This document shows positions 8,458 through 16,798 of a DNA stretch of 64,000 nt, piece by piece (positions within the stretch are counted from its first letter, which is position 1; each line of letters opens with the position of its first letter). Source of the DNA: Pseudomonas sp. GM21 (lineage in GTDB: Bacteria; Pseudomonadota; Gammaproteobacteria; Pseudomonadales; Pseudomonadaceae); contig NZ_AKJS01000080.1 in NCBI RefSeq assembly GCF_000282215.1, positions 97,305 to 161,304 of the forward strand. The letters run 5' to 3'. The notes under the pieces were generated by a model. That model searched no databases, was not told the origin of the DNA, and saw only the letters and a program-made list of their open reading frames with translations. Both the position numbers and the translations under genes were made by a program.

Positions 8458-9888
8458 ATGACTGCTGACATCGCCTACCTTCAGAACCTGAATCAGCCTC
8501 TGGAAGAACTGCAAACGCTGTTCGACGCACAACGCGCCGCTTACGCCGCCAACCCGATGCCGCCGGCCGCCCAGCGCCAGCAATGGCTCAAAGCATTGCG
8601 CGACCTGTTGAACAGTGAACGTCAGGCGTTGATCGAGGCGATCAGCCAGGATTTCAGCCACCGCAGCGCCGATGAAACCCTGCTCGCCGAAATAATGCCC
8701 AGCCTGCACGGCATTCATTACGCCAGCCAGCGCCTCAAAGGCTGGATGAAGGACTCGCGGCGCAAGGTGGGCATCGCTTTTCAGCCGGCGGCGGCCAAAG
8801 TTGTCTACCAACCGTTGGGCGTGGTCGGCGTGATCGTGCCCTGGAACTATCCGCTGTACCTGGCCATCGGCCCGTTGGTGGGTGCGCTGTCGGCCGGTAA
8901 TCGGGTGATGCTCAAGCTCAGCGAATCAACCCCGGCCACCGGTTTACTGCTCAAGGAGCTGCTCGCGCGAGTCTTCCCTCAAGACCTGGTCTGCGTCGTA
9001 TTGGGAGAAGCCGATGTCGGCGTAGCGTTCTCTCGCCTGCCTTTCGATCATCTGCTGTTCACCGGTGCCACCAGCATCGGCAAACACGTGATGCGTGCGG
9101 CGGCCGAGAACCTCACCCCGGTGACCCTCGAACTCGGCGGCAAGTCCCCGGCCATCGTGTCCCAGGATGTGCCACTCAAAGACGCCGCCGAACGTATCGC
9201 CTTTGGCAAAACCCTGAACGCCGGGCAAACCTGCGTAGCCCCGGATTACGTACTGGTGCCGCAAGACCGTGTGGACGGTTTCATCGACGCTTATCGCCAG
9301 GTGATTCGCGGTTTTTATCCGACACTTACTGACAACCCGGACTACACCGCCATCATCAACGAGCGGCAACTGGCGCGTCTCAACGGCTACATCAGCGATG
9401 CCACCAGCAAAGGTGCGCAGTTGATTCCGCTGTTCGAACAGGGGCAGGGTCGTCGCATGAGTCACAGCCTGCTGCTCAATGTCACCGACGACATGACGGT
9501 GATGCAGGACGAAATCTTCGGCCCCCTGCTGCCCATCGTGCCGTACAAGAATCTGGACGAGGCGTTTGCCTACATCAACCAACGCCCTCGCCCACTGGCG
9601 CTGTATTACTTCGGCTACGACAAGCGCGAACAAAACCGTGTGCTCCACGAAACCCACTCCGGGGGTGTCTGCCTCAATGACACCCTGCTGCACGTCGCTC
9701 AGGACGACATGCCGTTTGGTGGCATCGGCGCCTCGGGCATGGGCCATTACCACGGCCACGAAGGCTTCCTGACCTTCAGCAAGGCCAAAGGTGTGTTGAT
9801 CAAACAGCGCTTTAACGCATCGAAGCTGATCTACCCGCCGTACGGAAAGTCCATTCAGAAACTGATCCAGAAGCTGTTTATCCGCTAA
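8458..9888 (+). CDS. calB: coniferyl aldehyde dehydrogenase-like NAD(P)+ aldehyde dehydrogenase
   Basis: 476 residues. General base Glu225 in VTLELGGKS and the nucleophile Cys259 in NAGQTCVAP are both present, as is PWNYPLYLAIGPL for cofactor binding. Length and the C-terminal tail (FNASKLIYPPYGKSIQKLIQ) fit the coniferyl aldehyde dehydrogenase branch rather than ordinary ALDH. It would oxidise an aromatic or long-chain aldehyde to the acid in the cytoplasm. The ATG has a CCGGAG ribosome-binding site. It is the first gene of a three-gene set with a Tat lipoprotein and a GMC oxidoreductase, so the real substrate may be the aldehyde made by that oxidoreductase. Confidence 0.85.
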   Translation: MTADIAYLQNLNQPLEELQTLFDAQRAAYAANPMPPAAQRQQWLKALRDLLNSERQALIEAISQDFSHRSADETLLAEIMPSLHGIHYASQRLKGWMKDSRRKVGIAFQPAAAKVVYQPLGVVGVIVPWNYPLYLAIGPLVGALSAGNRVMLKLSESTPATGLLLKELLARVFPQDLVCVVLGEADVGVAFSRLPFDHLLFTGATSIGKHVMRAAAENLTPVTLELGGKSPAIVSQDVPLKDAAERIAFGKTLNAGQTCVAPDYVLVPQDRVDGFIDAYRQVIRGFYPTLTDNPDYTAIINERQLARLNGYISDATSKGAQLIPLFEQGQGRRMSHSLLLNVTDDMTVMQDEIFGPLLPIVPYKNLDEAFAYINQRPRPLALYYFGYDKREQNRVLHETHSGGVCLNDTLLHVAQDDMPFGGIGASGMGHYHGHEGFLTFSKAKGVLIKQRFNASKLIYPPYGKSIQKLIQKLFIR

Positions 9889-9916
9889 CGATCATCACCA
9901 CCGGGTAACAACAATA

Positions 9917-10462
9917 ATGAACCCAAGCTTGACCGACACACCCGCGCTGTCACGGCGCGGCCTGCTGAAATTCAGCCTCGGCGCGAGTGCATTTCTGGCC
10001 ACGGCCGGATTGGGCGCGAGCCTCAGCGGCTGCTCGTCGAGCACTCCGGCGACCGGCTTCGCGATTCTGCGCAGCGGCGACCTGCTGTTTTTGCGCGCAC
10101 TGATCCCGGTGATGCTCGAGGGCGCTGTCGCGGCCGAGAAAATGCCGGCATCGGTCGACCAGACCTTGCACAGCCTGGATAACAGCCTGAATCACCTGTC
10201 ACCGGAAATGCTCAAGCTGACCCAGCAATTATTCGATGTGCTGGGGATGGCCGTGACTCGCGGACCGCTGACCGGGATCTGGGGTAGCTGGGAAAACGCC
10301 AACGCCAGTGAAGTCCGGCACTTCCTTGATCGATGGGAAAACAGCTCGTTGAGCTTGTTGCGCATGGGGCATAGCTCGTTACTGCAACTGGTGATGATGG
10401 CGTGGTACAGCCGGGCCGAATCGTGGGTGCATTGCGGGTATCCCGGACCGCCTACGGTCTGA
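9917..10462 (+). CDS. Tat-exported lipoprotein, probable partner of the GMC oxidoreductase
   Basis: 181 residues, no family recognised with certainty. It starts with a twin-arginine signal (SRRGLLKF at residues 12-19, then a hydrophobic stretch) that ends in a lipobox-like LSGC, so it should leave the cell folded and could be lipidated. The rest is helical, with no cofactor motif. In gluconate/fructose-type dehydrogenases a small Tat-tagged gamma subunit lies next to a signal-less GMC flavoprotein and carries it across the membrane. The gene order here is the same, which is the basis for the proposed role. It ends 124 bp before the GMC gene, a gap filled by a REPIN. Confidence 0.7.
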   Translation: MNPSLTDTPALSRRGLLKFSLGASAFLATAGLGASLSGCSSSTPATGFAILRSGDLLFLRALIPVMLEGAVAAEKMPASVDQTLHSLDNSLNHLSPEMLKLTQQLFDVLGMAVTRGPLTGIWGSWENANASEVRHFLDRWENSSLSLLRMGHSSLLQLVMMAWYSRAESWVHCGYPGPPTV

Positions 10463-10475
10463 AACCGAGTCGACC

Positions 10476-10542
10476 CATCGCGGGTAAGCCCGTTCCCACA
10501 GGGGATCGCGTCCCCCTGTGGGAGCGAGCCTGCTCGCGATGG
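10476..10542. repeat. REPIN (two inverted REP palindromes) inside an operon
   Basis: Left REP CATCGCGGGTAAGCCCGTTC plus CCACAGGGG (10476-10504), inverted right REP CCCCTGTGGGAGCGAGCC plus TGCTCGCGATGG (10513-10542), 8 bp between. It occupies most of the gap between the Tat lipoprotein and GMC genes and would fold into a long hairpin in the mRNA. Confidence 0.85.
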
Positions 10543-10586
10543 CGCCCGGAAGAACACTCCAAAAATAACAACTAGAGAACCTGAGA

Positions 10587-12182
10587 ATGCCTGTACCCGA
10601 TCCGTTCCGAGAAGGCCTGTCCCGTGGCTGGAAAACCTACAATGGCTCGCAACTGACCCAAGACCTGACCCTCGAAGCGGACGTGGCGATCATCGGCAGC
10701 GGCGCTGGCGGCGGCACCACGGCTGAAATCCTCAGCGCGGCCGGCTACAAGGTGCTGCTGATCGAAGAAGGCCCGCTCAAGACCAGCAGCGACTTCAAGA
10801 TGCTCGAAGACCAGGCCTACTCCAGCCTCTACCAGGAAGGTATCGGGCGCATGAGCAAGGATGGCGCGATCACCATCCTTCAGGGCCGGGCGGTGGGCGG
10901 CACCACGCTGATCAACTGGACGTCGAGCTTTCGCACGCCAGCCCCGACGCTCGAACACTGGGCCAAGGAGCACGATGTCAAAGGCCACACGCCAGCCGAA
11001 ATGGCGCCGTGGTTCGAGAAAATGGAACAACGTCTCGGCGTCGCACCGTGGATGGTGCCACCCAACGCCAACAACGACGTGATCCGCAAAGGCTGTGAAA
11101 AACTCGGCTACAGCTGGCACGTCATCCCGCGCAACGTGCGCGGTTGCTGGAACCTCGGCTATTGCGGCATGGGCTGCCCGACCAACGCCAAGCAATCGAT
11201 GCTGGTCACGACCATTCCGGCAACGCTGGAAAAAGGCGGCGAGCTGTTGTATCTGACCCGCGCGGAAAAACTGTCGATCAAGGACGGCAAAGTCACCGGT
11301 TTGCACTGCGTGGCGATGGACGACCGTTGCGTCGCGCCGACCGGCCGCACGATCACGGTCAAGGCACGCCATTACGTCCTGGCCGGCGGCGGGATCAACA
11401 GCCCGGGGCTGCTCCTGCGTTCTGATGCACCGGATCCGCACAAGCGCCTGGGCAAACGCACGTTCCTGCATTTGGTAAATATGTCTGCCGGGCTGTTCGA
11501 CGAGGTGATCAACCCGTTCTACGGCGCGCCGCAGTCAATCTATTCCGACCATTTCCAATGGCAGGACGGCGCTACCGGCAAGATGGCCTACAAACTCGAA
11601 GTCCCGCCGCTGCACCCGGCACTGGCGACAACCCTGCTCGGCGGTTTCGGCAAGGAAAACGCCCAGCACATGGAGCACCTGCCCCACACCCACGCCATGC
11701 TCGCGTTGCTGCGCGACGGGTTCCATCCCGACAGCCCCGGCGGCAGCGTCGAACTGCGCAGCGACAATACGCCAGTGCTCGACTATCAAGTCTCGCCCTA
11801 TGTCTGGGACGGCTTGCGCCGAGCTTTCCACAGCATGGCCGAGATCCAGTTCGCCGGTGGCGCCAAAGCGGTGATGCCGATGCACGCCGATGCTCGCTAC
11901 GTGAAAACCCTGGCCGAAGCGCGCACGCTGATCGATGGCTTGAGCCTTGAGTTGTACCGCACACGCTTGGGCAGCGCCCACGTGATGGGCGGTTGTGCGA
12001 TGGGTGAAGACCCGAAAAACGCCGTCACCGACAGCCTCGGCCGTCATCACCAGCTCAGCAATCTGTCGGTCCATGATGGCTCGCTGTTTCCCACCAGCAT
12101 TGGCGCAAACCCGCAACTGTCGATCTATGGGCTGACGGCGCAACTGGCCACTTCCCTGGCCGAACGTTTGAAAAACCCATGA
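10587..12182 (+). CDS. GMC family FAD-dependent oxidoreductase
   Basis: 531 residues. The FAD-binding motif VAIIGSGAGGGTTAEILSAAG is at about residues 34-54. RAVGGTTLINWTSSF marks the second flavin segment, HVMGGCAMGEDP contains the usual GMC histidine region, and NPQLSIYGL closes the protein. The enzyme should oxidise an alcohol to an aldehyde or ketone with FAD. It has no signal peptide of its own; the Tat lipoprotein encoded just upstream could carry it out. With the upstream aldehyde dehydrogenase this gives a two-step alcohol to acid route, although one step may be periplasmic and the other cytoplasmic. Confidence 0.88.
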   Translation: MPVPDPFREGLSRGWKTYNGSQLTQDLTLEADVAIIGSGAGGGTTAEILSAAGYKVLLIEEGPLKTSSDFKMLEDQAYSSLYQEGIGRMSKDGAITILQGRAVGGTTLINWTSSFRTPAPTLEHWAKEHDVKGHTPAEMAPWFEKMEQRLGVAPWMVPPNANNDVIRKGCEKLGYSWHVIPRNVRGCWNLGYCGMGCPTNAKQSMLVTTIPATLEKGGELLYLTRAEKLSIKDGKVTGLHCVAMDDRCVAPTGRTITVKARHYVLAGGGINSPGLLLRSDAPDPHKRLGKRTFLHLVNMSAGLFDEVINPFYGAPQSIYSDHFQWQDGATGKMAYKLEVPPLHPALATTLLGGFGKENAQHMEHLPHTHAMLALLRDGFHPDSPGGSVELRSDNTPVLDYQVSPYVWDGLRRAFHSMAEIQFAGGAKAVMPMHADARYVKTLAEARTLIDGLSLELYRTRLGSAHVMGGCAMGEDPKNAVTDSLGRHHQLSNLSVHDGSLFPTSIGANPQLSIYGLTAQLATSLAERLKNP

Positions 12183-12210
12183 AAAGGGAGAATATTCTTA
12201 TCGTCTATAG

Positions 12211-12777
<567 letters not shown>

Positions 12778-12808
12778 AGCCGGGCACCGTCTGTAGGAGC
12801 TGGCGTAG

Positions 12809-13168
<360 letters not shown>

Positions 13169-13187
13169 GATTTTTGCTGCCTGTCTT

Positions 13188-13251
13188 AGCTCCCACAGGG
13201 GATTTGTGAACGACGCAAGCCCAATGTGGGAGCGAGCCTGCTCGCGATGAC
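13188..13251. repeat. degenerate REP pair
   Basis: AGCTCCCACAGGGG (from 13189) faces TGTGGGAGCGAGCCTGCTCG (from 13225) in opposite orientation, between the convergent ferredoxin and mutM genes. The left half has lost its outer part, so only a short stem remains. Confidence 0.65.
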
Positions 13252-13290
13252 GTCATCAGCCACGCCGAACATTTAACTGGTTACCGCGCT

Positions 13291-14103
13291 TCAGCTCTGA
13301 CAGCGAGGGCAAAAAACGCTGGCGCGCTGCCCGAGTTTCACATCCCGCAGGTCTGTGCCGCAGACCTTGCAGGGCTGATGGCCTCGGCCGTACACGAACA
13401 GTTCCTGCTGGAAGTAACCCGGCTGACCGTCACCGCCGATAAAGTCGCGCAAGGTAGTACCACCGCGCTCGATGGCGGCGGCCAGGATGCGTTTGATCTC
13501 GATCGCCAGTTTCAAATAACGCGCCCGGGAAATGCTCCTGGCTTCGCGGCGCGGATCGATACCGGCGGCGAACAGCGCTTCGGTCGCGTAGATATTGCCG
13601 ACGCCCACCACCACCGCGTTATCCATGATGAACGGCTTGACCGCCATGGAGCGCCCGCGAGACTGCTGGAACAAGCGCTCGCCGTCGAACAGGTCGGTCA
13701 ACGGCTCCGGTCCCAGGCGAATCAGCAACTCGTGGTTATATGGGTCGAGACTCCAGAGCATCGCACCAAACCGACGCGGGTCGGTGTAGCGCAGCGCCAG
13801 GCCGGACTCCAGTTCGATGTCTACATGCTCATGCTTGGCCGCCGGCAGACCGGCTTCCACCAGCCGCAAATTCCCCGACATGCCCAAATGGCTGATCAGC
13901 GTGCCGACTTCGGCATTGATCAACAAGTACTTCGCACGCCGTTCCACCAGCACGATGCGCTGTCCGGAAAGCCGCACATCAAGGTCTTCCGGAATCGGCC
14001 AGCGCAAGCGCCGGTCCCGTACGATCACCCGGCTGACCCGTTGGCCTTCCAGGTGCGGCGCAATTCCGCGGCGGGTGGTTTCGACTTCTGGCAGTTCAGG
14101 CAT
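13291..14103 (-). CDS. mutM: formamidopyrimidine-DNA glycosylase
   Basis: 270 residues. It excises oxidised purines such as 8-oxoguanine and nicks the abasic site. The catalytic N-terminal Pro2-Glu3 is present ([14 protein letters not shown]), a lysine in the beta-turn (VERRAKYLL), and a C-terminal zinc finger [16 protein letters not shown]...FCPRCQ. All key residues are present. It is followed on the same strand (upstream) by the HDOD gene 28 bp away. Confidence 0.96.
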   Translation of the reverse strand: MPELPEVETTRRGIAPHLEGQRVSRVIVRDRRLRWPIPEDLDVRLSGQRIVLVERRAKYLLINAEVGTLISHLGMSGNLRLVEAGLPAAKHEHVDIELESGLALRYTDPRRFGAMLWSLDPYNHELLIRLGPEPLTDLFDGERLFQQSRGRSMAVKPFIMDNAVVVGVGNIYATEALFAAGIDPRREARSISRARYLKLAIEIKRILAAAIERGGTTLRDFIGGDGQPGYFQQELFVYGRGHQPCKVCGTDLRDVKLGQRASVFCPRCQS

Positions 14104-14131
14104 GGGGCACTCGAATCAGGCTATCCAACGC

Positions 14132-15001
14132 TCAGCGATGAGTGCCAAGGTCACGAATCGTTTGCTTGAGCGTCTCGAAGTCATAGTCCGAGAGGCCGAC
14201 ATAATCGAGCACCAGATGCCCGATGCTGTTCCATTCGTGATCTTCGGCCTGGTTGCCCAATACCCGATAGGACGCACAAATGTGTTCGGCCATCTTCAGA
14301 ATCGCCAGCAGGTTCTTGAGCTGGGCATTGCGCGACGACTCATCGCTGAAGATCGCCAACGCGTTATGGTGATTGGCGATAGCGGCGGTCACATGATCCG
14401 GCAGGCGCCAGGACTTGGCGGTGTAATATCCCACCACGGCATGGTTGGTATTGAACGCCCGGTTCTCGGTGTCCACCACCCGGCATTCGGCACTGGCGTT
14501 AGCATACGCCTGTTCCAGAACCGTCATGTATTGGGGGAAACGCTGAAGCATCAACGGCACACCGCAATCGTGGAACAACCCCAGGGCGTACGCTTCATCA
14601 CCGGCCTGAGCGCCAATGCGCTTGGCCAGGGTCAGGCAGGTCATCGCCACGTCTTGAGCCGTGTCCCAGAAACGGTTCAAAGTGACAATGGTGTCGTCAT
14701 TCATCTCGCCCTTGATCGACTGCGCGTTGATCAGGTTGATGATTGAGCGGCTGCCCAGCAGATTCACCGCACGCTGGATCGAGGCGATCTTGTTGCTCAA
14801 GCCGTAATACGGCGAGTTGACGATCTTCAGCAACGCGCCAGAGAGGCCCGGGTCTTGGGAGATCAGCTTCGCGATCACTTCCAGGTCCGGGTCGGGCATG
14901 TACTGCTCCATCTGCAAATCCACCATGATTTGCGGCTGGGCGGGCACGCTGATGCCTTGCAGGGACTGTTGAATCTGTTCGGTCGTCAGCTCTTGGGACA
15001 T
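14132..15001 (-). CDS. HDOD domain protein
   Basis: 289 residues, dominated by one HDOD domain (roughly 20-215): KLISQDPGLSGALLKIVNSP, SIQRAVNLLGSRSIINL and GLFHDCGVPLML. HDOD proteins are degenerate HD hydrolases that usually act in signalling (with two-component or c-di-GMP pathways) and not as enzymes. There is no attached receiver or GGDEF domain. It probably forms a short operon with mutM, which is downstream of it. Confidence 0.88.
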   Translation of the reverse strand: MSQELTTEQIQQSLQGISVPAQPQIMVDLQMEQYMPDPDLEVIAKLISQDPGLSGALLKIVNSPYYGLSNKIASIQRAVNLLGSRSIINLINAQSIKGEMNDDTIVTLNRFWDTAQDVAMTCLTLAKRIGAQAGDEAYALGLFHDCGVPLMLQRFPQYMTVLEQAYANASAECRVVDTENRAFNTNHAVVGYYTAKSWRLPDHVTAAIANHHNALAIFSDESSRNAQLKNLLAILKMAEHICASYRVLGNQAEDHEWNSIGHLVLDYVGLSDYDFETLKQTIRDLGTHR

Positions 15002-15145
15002 AGGTACACACTCTGGGCCAGGCGCAGATTCTAGCTTCTAAAAGTTGGATCCGACACCTTGGGCCACACATCTGCTGAAGTTTCATCCATCCCCACGGCT
15101 GTCACCGCATGTCTATCCGCCAAACCGTGGCCTTGCGCAACACGC

Positions 15146-15175
15146 TATACTCCCGCTCTTTTTTCCGGAGCGACG
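15146..15175 (+). promoter_or_regulatory. -10 element and ribosome-binding site before the RlmI-like gene
   Basis: TATACT at 15146-15151 is a good -10 box; no convincing -35 is seen at the right distance. CCGGAG at about 15165-15170 precedes the ATG at 15178 and decides that start over the upstream in-frame ATG at 15109, which lies before the -10 box. Confidence 0.45.
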
Positions 15176-15177
15176 TC

Positions 15178-16374
15178 ATGTCCCTGCCTAGCCTGCGCCT
15201 TAAAGCCAACGCCGACCGTCGCCTGCGAAACGGCCACTTGTGGGTCTACAGCAACGAAATCGATGTAGCCGCCACGCCTTTGCACGGTTTCAAGGCCGGT
15301 GACCAGGCGATCCTCGAAGCGGCTGGTGGCAAGCCGCTGGGCATCGTTGCCATGAGCCCGAACAACCTGATCTGCGCCCGCCTGTTGTCGCGCGACATCA
15401 AGTTGCCGCTGGACAAGTCGTTGCTCGTTCACCGCATCAACGTCGCCCTGTCGCTGCGCGATCGCCTGTTCGACAAGCCGTTCTATCGCCTCGTCTACGG
15501 TGACTCCGACCTGCTGCCAGGCCTGGTGGTCGACCGTTTCGGTGACATCCTTGTGGTGCAGATCGCTTCGGCGACCATGGAAGCCCATAAAGAAGACGTG
15601 ATCGCCGCGTTGACCCAAGTGCTCAAGCCAAGCGGCATTCTGTTCAAGAATGACTCCGCCGCCCGTGATGCCGAAGGCCTCAACCGTTACGTCGAAACCG
15701 TGTTCGGCCTGGTGCCGGAGTGGGTGGCGCTGGAAGAAAACGGCGTCAAATTCGAAGCACCCGTCATGCAAGGCCAGAAAACCGGCTGGTTCTACGACCA
15801 CCGCATGAACCGCGCACGCCTGGCCCCGTATGCCAAAGGCAAACGCGTATTGGACCTCTACAGCTATATCGGTGGCTGGGGTGTGCAAGCCGCCGCGTTT
15901 GGCGCCAGTGAAGTGTTCTGCGTCGACGCTTCCGCGTTCGCCCTCGACGGCGTCGAGCGTAACGCCGCGCTGAACGGTTTCGCCGACAAAATGACCTGCA
16001 TCGAAGGCGACGTGTTCGAAGCCCTGAAAGAGCTGAAAGCCAGCGAAGAACGTTTCGACGTGATCGTGGCCGACCCTCCGGCATTCATCAAACGCAAGAA
16101 AGACATGAAGAACGGTGAAGGCGCCTACCGTCGCCTGAATGAGCAAGCCATGCGCCTGCTCAGCAAGGACGGCATCCTGGTGAGCGCTTCGTGCTCGATG
16201 CACCTGCCCGAAGACGACCTGCAAAATATCCTGTTGACCAGCGCCCGCCACCTGGACCGCAATATCCAGTTGCTGGAGCGTGGCGCTCAAGGCCCGGACC
16301 ACCCGGTTCACCCTGCCATCGCCGAGACTCGCTACATCAAAAGCATCACCTGCCGCCTGCTGCCAAACAGCTGA
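15178..16374 (+). CDS. class I SAM-dependent rRNA methyltransferase, RlmI-like
   Basis: 398 residues, close to E. coli RlmI (23S rRNA m5C1962). It has an N-terminal PUA domain (MSLPSLRLKANADRRLRNGH), a middle EEHEE-type domain, then a Rossmann methyltransferase with KRVLDLYSYIGGWGVQAAAFGA as SAM motif and VIVADPPAFIK as motif IV. SASCSMHLPEDD supplies the motif VI cysteine. Chosen start has a ribosome-binding site (CCGGAG) and matches the family's N-terminus. Assignment to a specific rRNA position is by family resemblance. Confidence 0.88.
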   Translation: MSLPSLRLKANADRRLRNGHLWVYSNEIDVAATPLHGFKAGDQAILEAAGGKPLGIVAMSPNNLICARLLSRDIKLPLDKSLLVHRINVALSLRDRLFDKPFYRLVYGDSDLLPGLVVDRFGDILVVQIASATMEAHKEDVIAALTQVLKPSGILFKNDSAARDAEGLNRYVETVFGLVPEWVALEENGVKFEAPVMQGQKTGWFYDHRMNRARLAPYAKGKRVLDLYSYIGGWGVQAAAFGASEVFCVDASAFALDGVERNAALNGFADKMTCIEGDVFEALKELKASEERFDVIVADPPAFIKRKKDMKNGEGAYRRLNEQAMRLLSKDGILVSASCSMHLPEDDLQNILLTSARHLDRNIQLLERGAQGPDHPVHPAIAETRYIKSITCRLLPNS

Positions 16375-16390
16375 TCACGCCGGCTTGACG

Positions 16391-16412
16391 GGGAGCCGAT
16401 CGGCTCCCAGTT
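16391..16412 (+). terminator. perfect GC-rich palindrome after the RlmI-like gene
   Basis: GGGAGCC-GATC-GGCTCCC (16391-16408) followed by AGTT. The stem is strong but the T-tract is short. It closes the core-genome block just before a clear drop in GC content that marks the accessory operon. Confidence 0.5.
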
Positions 16413-16575
16413 CTATCATCCGACATTCAATGTCAAAACTTCCTACACTTGCAGTCCTTGAGACTTGCAGGACATTTCTCTGTATTTTTTATTTTAGAGA
16501 ATATGCCTTACAAAGTTTATTCAGCCCCTCGATTGATCCGACAAAATTACTAGAACTTTCCTACTCAATCTCTCC

Positions 16576-16603
16576 TTGATAAGGACTCATTAGCAACTAT
16601 GAT
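16576..16603 (+). promoter_or_regulatory. sigma70-type promoter of the small-peptide operon
   Basis: TTGATA (16576-16581), 16-bp spacer, TATGAT (16598-16603); each hexamer matches consensus in 5 of 6 positions. It lies in AT-rich DNA (16430-16620), unlike its surroundings. Transcription would begin near 16610 and give a short leader before AAAGGAG (16641-16647) and the peptide start at 16656. Nothing else recognisable is in 16410-16575. Confidence 0.6.
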
Positions 16604-16655
16604 TGAGTTGTCACACAGGAGTGACGCTCACTATCAACGAAAAGGAGTTCCAAAC

Positions 16656-16727
16656 ATGAAAGCAATTACTCTGGAAGCTAACAACATCGCCAACCTGGCT
16701 TTTCTGGTTGCACCCAAAGCCCGCTAA
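16656..16727 (+). CDS. 23-residue peptide, candidate precursor of a modified peptide
   Basis: ATG at 16656 with an excellent ribosome-binding site, AAAGGAG, 8 nt upstream; stop TAA at 16725-16727. The peptide begins MKAITLEANNIANL and ends AFLVAPKAR. It has one Thr, three Asn, two Lys, one Arg and no Cys, Ser, Tyr, Trp or His. A strong promoter lies before it, and tailoring-enzyme-type genes follow 71 bp later on the same strand. It is as short as PqqA but lacks the Glu-x3-Tyr of PqqA. The best reading is a ribosomally made precursor for the enzymes behind it. A regulatory leader peptide is possible, although there is no run of one codon as in classical attenuators. I do not recognise it as any described family. 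Confidence 0.65.
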   Translation: MKAITLEANNIANLAFLVAPKAR

Positions 16728-16735
16728 GTAAATGA

Positions 16736-16765
16736 AGCGCTGGGGAGTGCCGGCTACCCAGCGTT
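16736..16765 (+). promoter_or_regulatory. hairpin between the peptide gene and the enzyme genes
   Basis: CGCTGGG (16738-16744) pairs with CCCAGCG (16757-16763), extendable by a G-U and an A-U pair, with a 12-nt loop. It starts 9 nt after the peptide stop and is followed by TTCTCT rather than a T run. It would suit partial termination or mRNA 3'-end protection, giving more peptide than enzyme. Confidence 0.5.
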
Positions 16766-16798
16766 CTCTATGGAAAACTCCAGAGTGAACCGCCTACC

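Noticed and set aside
15109..15177. 23-codon N-terminal extension of the RlmI-like protein
   Set aside because: The upstream ATG precedes a -10 box; the ATG at 15178 has a proper ribosome-binding site and the family N-terminus.
16656..16727. Peptide as PqqA
   Set aside because: Same length, but no Glu-x3-Tyr and no pqqB-E genes nearby.
16656..16765. Peptide as a classical attenuation leader
   Set aside because: No run of a regulatory codon and the following hairpin has no U-tract; kept only as an alternative.
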